Below are positions 63,080-64,000 of a DNA stretch of 64,000 nt, in pieces (within the stretch, counting starts at the first letter, position 1; the number at the start of each line of letters is the position of its first letter). This DNA comes from Sphingobacterium thalpophilum (GTDB taxonomy: Bacteria > Bacteroidota > Bacteroidia > Sphingobacteriales > Sphingobacteriaceae). Location: the NCBI GenBank assembly GCA_945868825.1, contig CAMBMM010000001.1:372001-436000 (forward strand), given 5' to 3'. The notes below the pieces were generated by a model. The model was not told where the DNA came from and made no database searches. It saw nothing but the letters and a program-made list of their open reading frames with translations. Position numbers and translations under genes: made by a program.

Positions 63080-64000
63080 ATGAACACCTTTAGCCACGAA
63101 ATTATCAGTCAATTAATAGCGGCAGAAAGCCCATGCTATTACTACGATATGCGTTTGTTGCAAGCTACCTTAAAAGCCTGTAAACAAGCGGCAGATGCAC
63201 ACCATTTTAAGGTACATTATGCATTGAAAGCAAATTTCAATGAGCCTATTTTAGCTGCCATTCATCAGCACTATTTTGGTGCCGATTGTGTAAGTGGAAA
63301 TGAGGTTATGAAAGCGATAAAAACTGGATTTAACCCTAATGAAATTGTATTTGCAGGCGTTGGTAAAACAGACAAAGAAATTCTTAACGCTTTACAACAC
63401 GATATTTTCTGCTTCAATGTAGAATCGGTGGAAGAGTTGCGTATTATTAACGAATTGGCAGCAAGCCAACATAAAACCGCTCGAATTGCTATTCGCATAA
63501 ATCCCAACGTGGATGCTAAAACCCATCAATATATTACTACGGGTTTAGAAGAAAATAAGTTTGGCGTAAATGCTTGGGAATTAAACGATTGTATTGAGGT
63601 ATTGAAACAATCGCCCAATCTAGAATTAATTGGTATTCATTTTCATGTTGGTTCACAGGTGAAAGATTTAGATGTATTTAAAAGCCTTTGTTTAAAAGTA
63701 AACGAGTTTAATACCTGGTTTGCCGATCGTGGTTTTAACTTGCGTGTGTTAAATGTGGGTGGCGGCTTAGGTGTAGATTATTACCATCCCGATGAACAGC
63801 CTATAGTTGATTTTGAAGCATATTTTACCATTTTTGATCAGTTTTTGGAGCGAAAAAAAGGGCAAGAAGTGCATTTCGAATTGGGTCGCTCTTTAGTTGC
63901 TGCCTGCGGGACCTTAATTAGCCGAGTGTTGTATATCAAAAAGGGATTGAAAAAGAATTTCATGATTTTAGATGCGGGTATGACCGAATTGATGCGTCCG
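63080..64000 (+). CDS. lysA: Diaminopimelate decarboxylase, 5' part
   Basis: PLP enzyme for the last step of lysine synthesis. The ATG lies one base after the lysC stop (TAGTATG). 307 codons are visible to the window edge. The Schiff-base lysine is Lys50 in VHYALKANFN; HFHVGSQVKD and LNVGGGLGVDY line the PLP site; FELGRSLVAACGTLI follows. It is cut by the window, not by a mutation. Forms an operon with lysC. Confidence 0.97.
   Translation, partial: MNTFSHEIISQLIAAESPCYYYDMRLLQATLKACKQAADAHHFKVHYALKANFNEPILAAIHQHYFGADCVSGNEVMKAIKTGFNPNEIVFAGVGKTDKEILNALQHDIFCFNVESVEELRIINELAASQHKTARIAIRINPNVDAKTHQYITTGLEENKFGVNAWELNDCIEVLKQSPNLELIGIHFHVGSQVKDLDVFKSLCLKVNEFNTWFADRGFNLRVLNVGGGLGVDYYHPDEQPIVDFEAYFTIFDQFLERKKGQEVHFELGRSLVAACGTLISRVLYIKKGLKKNFMILDAGMTELMRP

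Overview
The window is chromosomal DNA from a member of the phylum Bacteroidota, most likely order Sphingobacteriales (Pedobacter-like). Three things point there. The DNA is AT-rich. The gene families are typical (GH92 mannosidase, DUF3347 lipoprotein, DUF481 barrel, TonB receptor, DUF2795). Many genes are preceded by the Bacteroidota promoter signature TAnnTTTG, sometimes with TTTG about 19 bases upstream. The species call is inference. Nearly all of the window is housekeeping sequence; one short stretch (about 35.2-40.0 kb) looks accessory.

Layout. 1-1 kb: 3' part of purB, running off the left edge. 1.2-7.7 kb: a TetR regulator followed by a TolC/HlyD/RND tripartite efflux operon. 7.7-9.8 kb: a small repeat-rich lipoprotein, then an ECF sigma factor translationally coupled to an unusual anti-sigma-like/HtrA-like protease fusion. 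9.8-12.1 kb: purK-purE-pdxH operon. 12.2-15.5 kb: cobalamin riboswitch and BtuB-type receptor, convergent with a DUF6580 membrane protein. 15.6-19.8 kb: co-directional free-Met-R-sulfoxide reductase, FKBP isomerase, kynureninase, TspO-like membrane protein and HDAC-family deacetylase. 19.8-22 kb: hydroxyacyl-CoA dehydrogenase, and an XRE-S24 repressor divergent from a GIY-YIG protein across a region with palindromic TACTAA/TTAGTA sites. 22-34.8 kb: envelope genes (protease/beta-propeller/barrel protein, PBP1A, GH92), a nitrilase-family amidase, a queuosine-precursor transporter, a FUSC protein and a cold-shock protein.

35.2-40.0 kb: a co-directional set of poorly known genes (zinc ribbon, putative DNA-glycosylase-fold protein, coiled-coil zinc protein, two-TM peptide, KAP-family P-loop NTPase, DUF481 barrel). 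It stops beside the 3' end of tRNA-Ser(UGA). This is the best candidate for an undescribed, possibly anti-phage, system. No integrase and no duplicated tRNA end were found.

40.3-58.8 kb: DUF3347 lipoprotein, citrate synthase, CNT nucleoside transporter, bifunctional nuclease, etfAB, TPR protein, chromate transporter, cob(I)alamin adenosyltransferase, DUF2795 protein, ispD, queA, MacB-like permease, aminotransferase, CDF transporter, NUDIX, LtaS-like phosphotransferase, two hypotheticals and mgtE. 58.8-64 kb: RNase P RNA, cytochrome c, SCO protein, phosphohexomutase, lysC and the start of lysA.

Connections. B12 handling is represented three times: riboswitch/receptor, DUF6580 protein and adenosyltransferase. 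Queuosine is represented by the transporter and queA. The lysC-lysA pair belongs to lysine/diaminopimelate synthesis, and purB/purE/purK to purine synthesis. Genes sit close together, and convergent ends are closed by strong hairpins, three of which share nearly the same stem.
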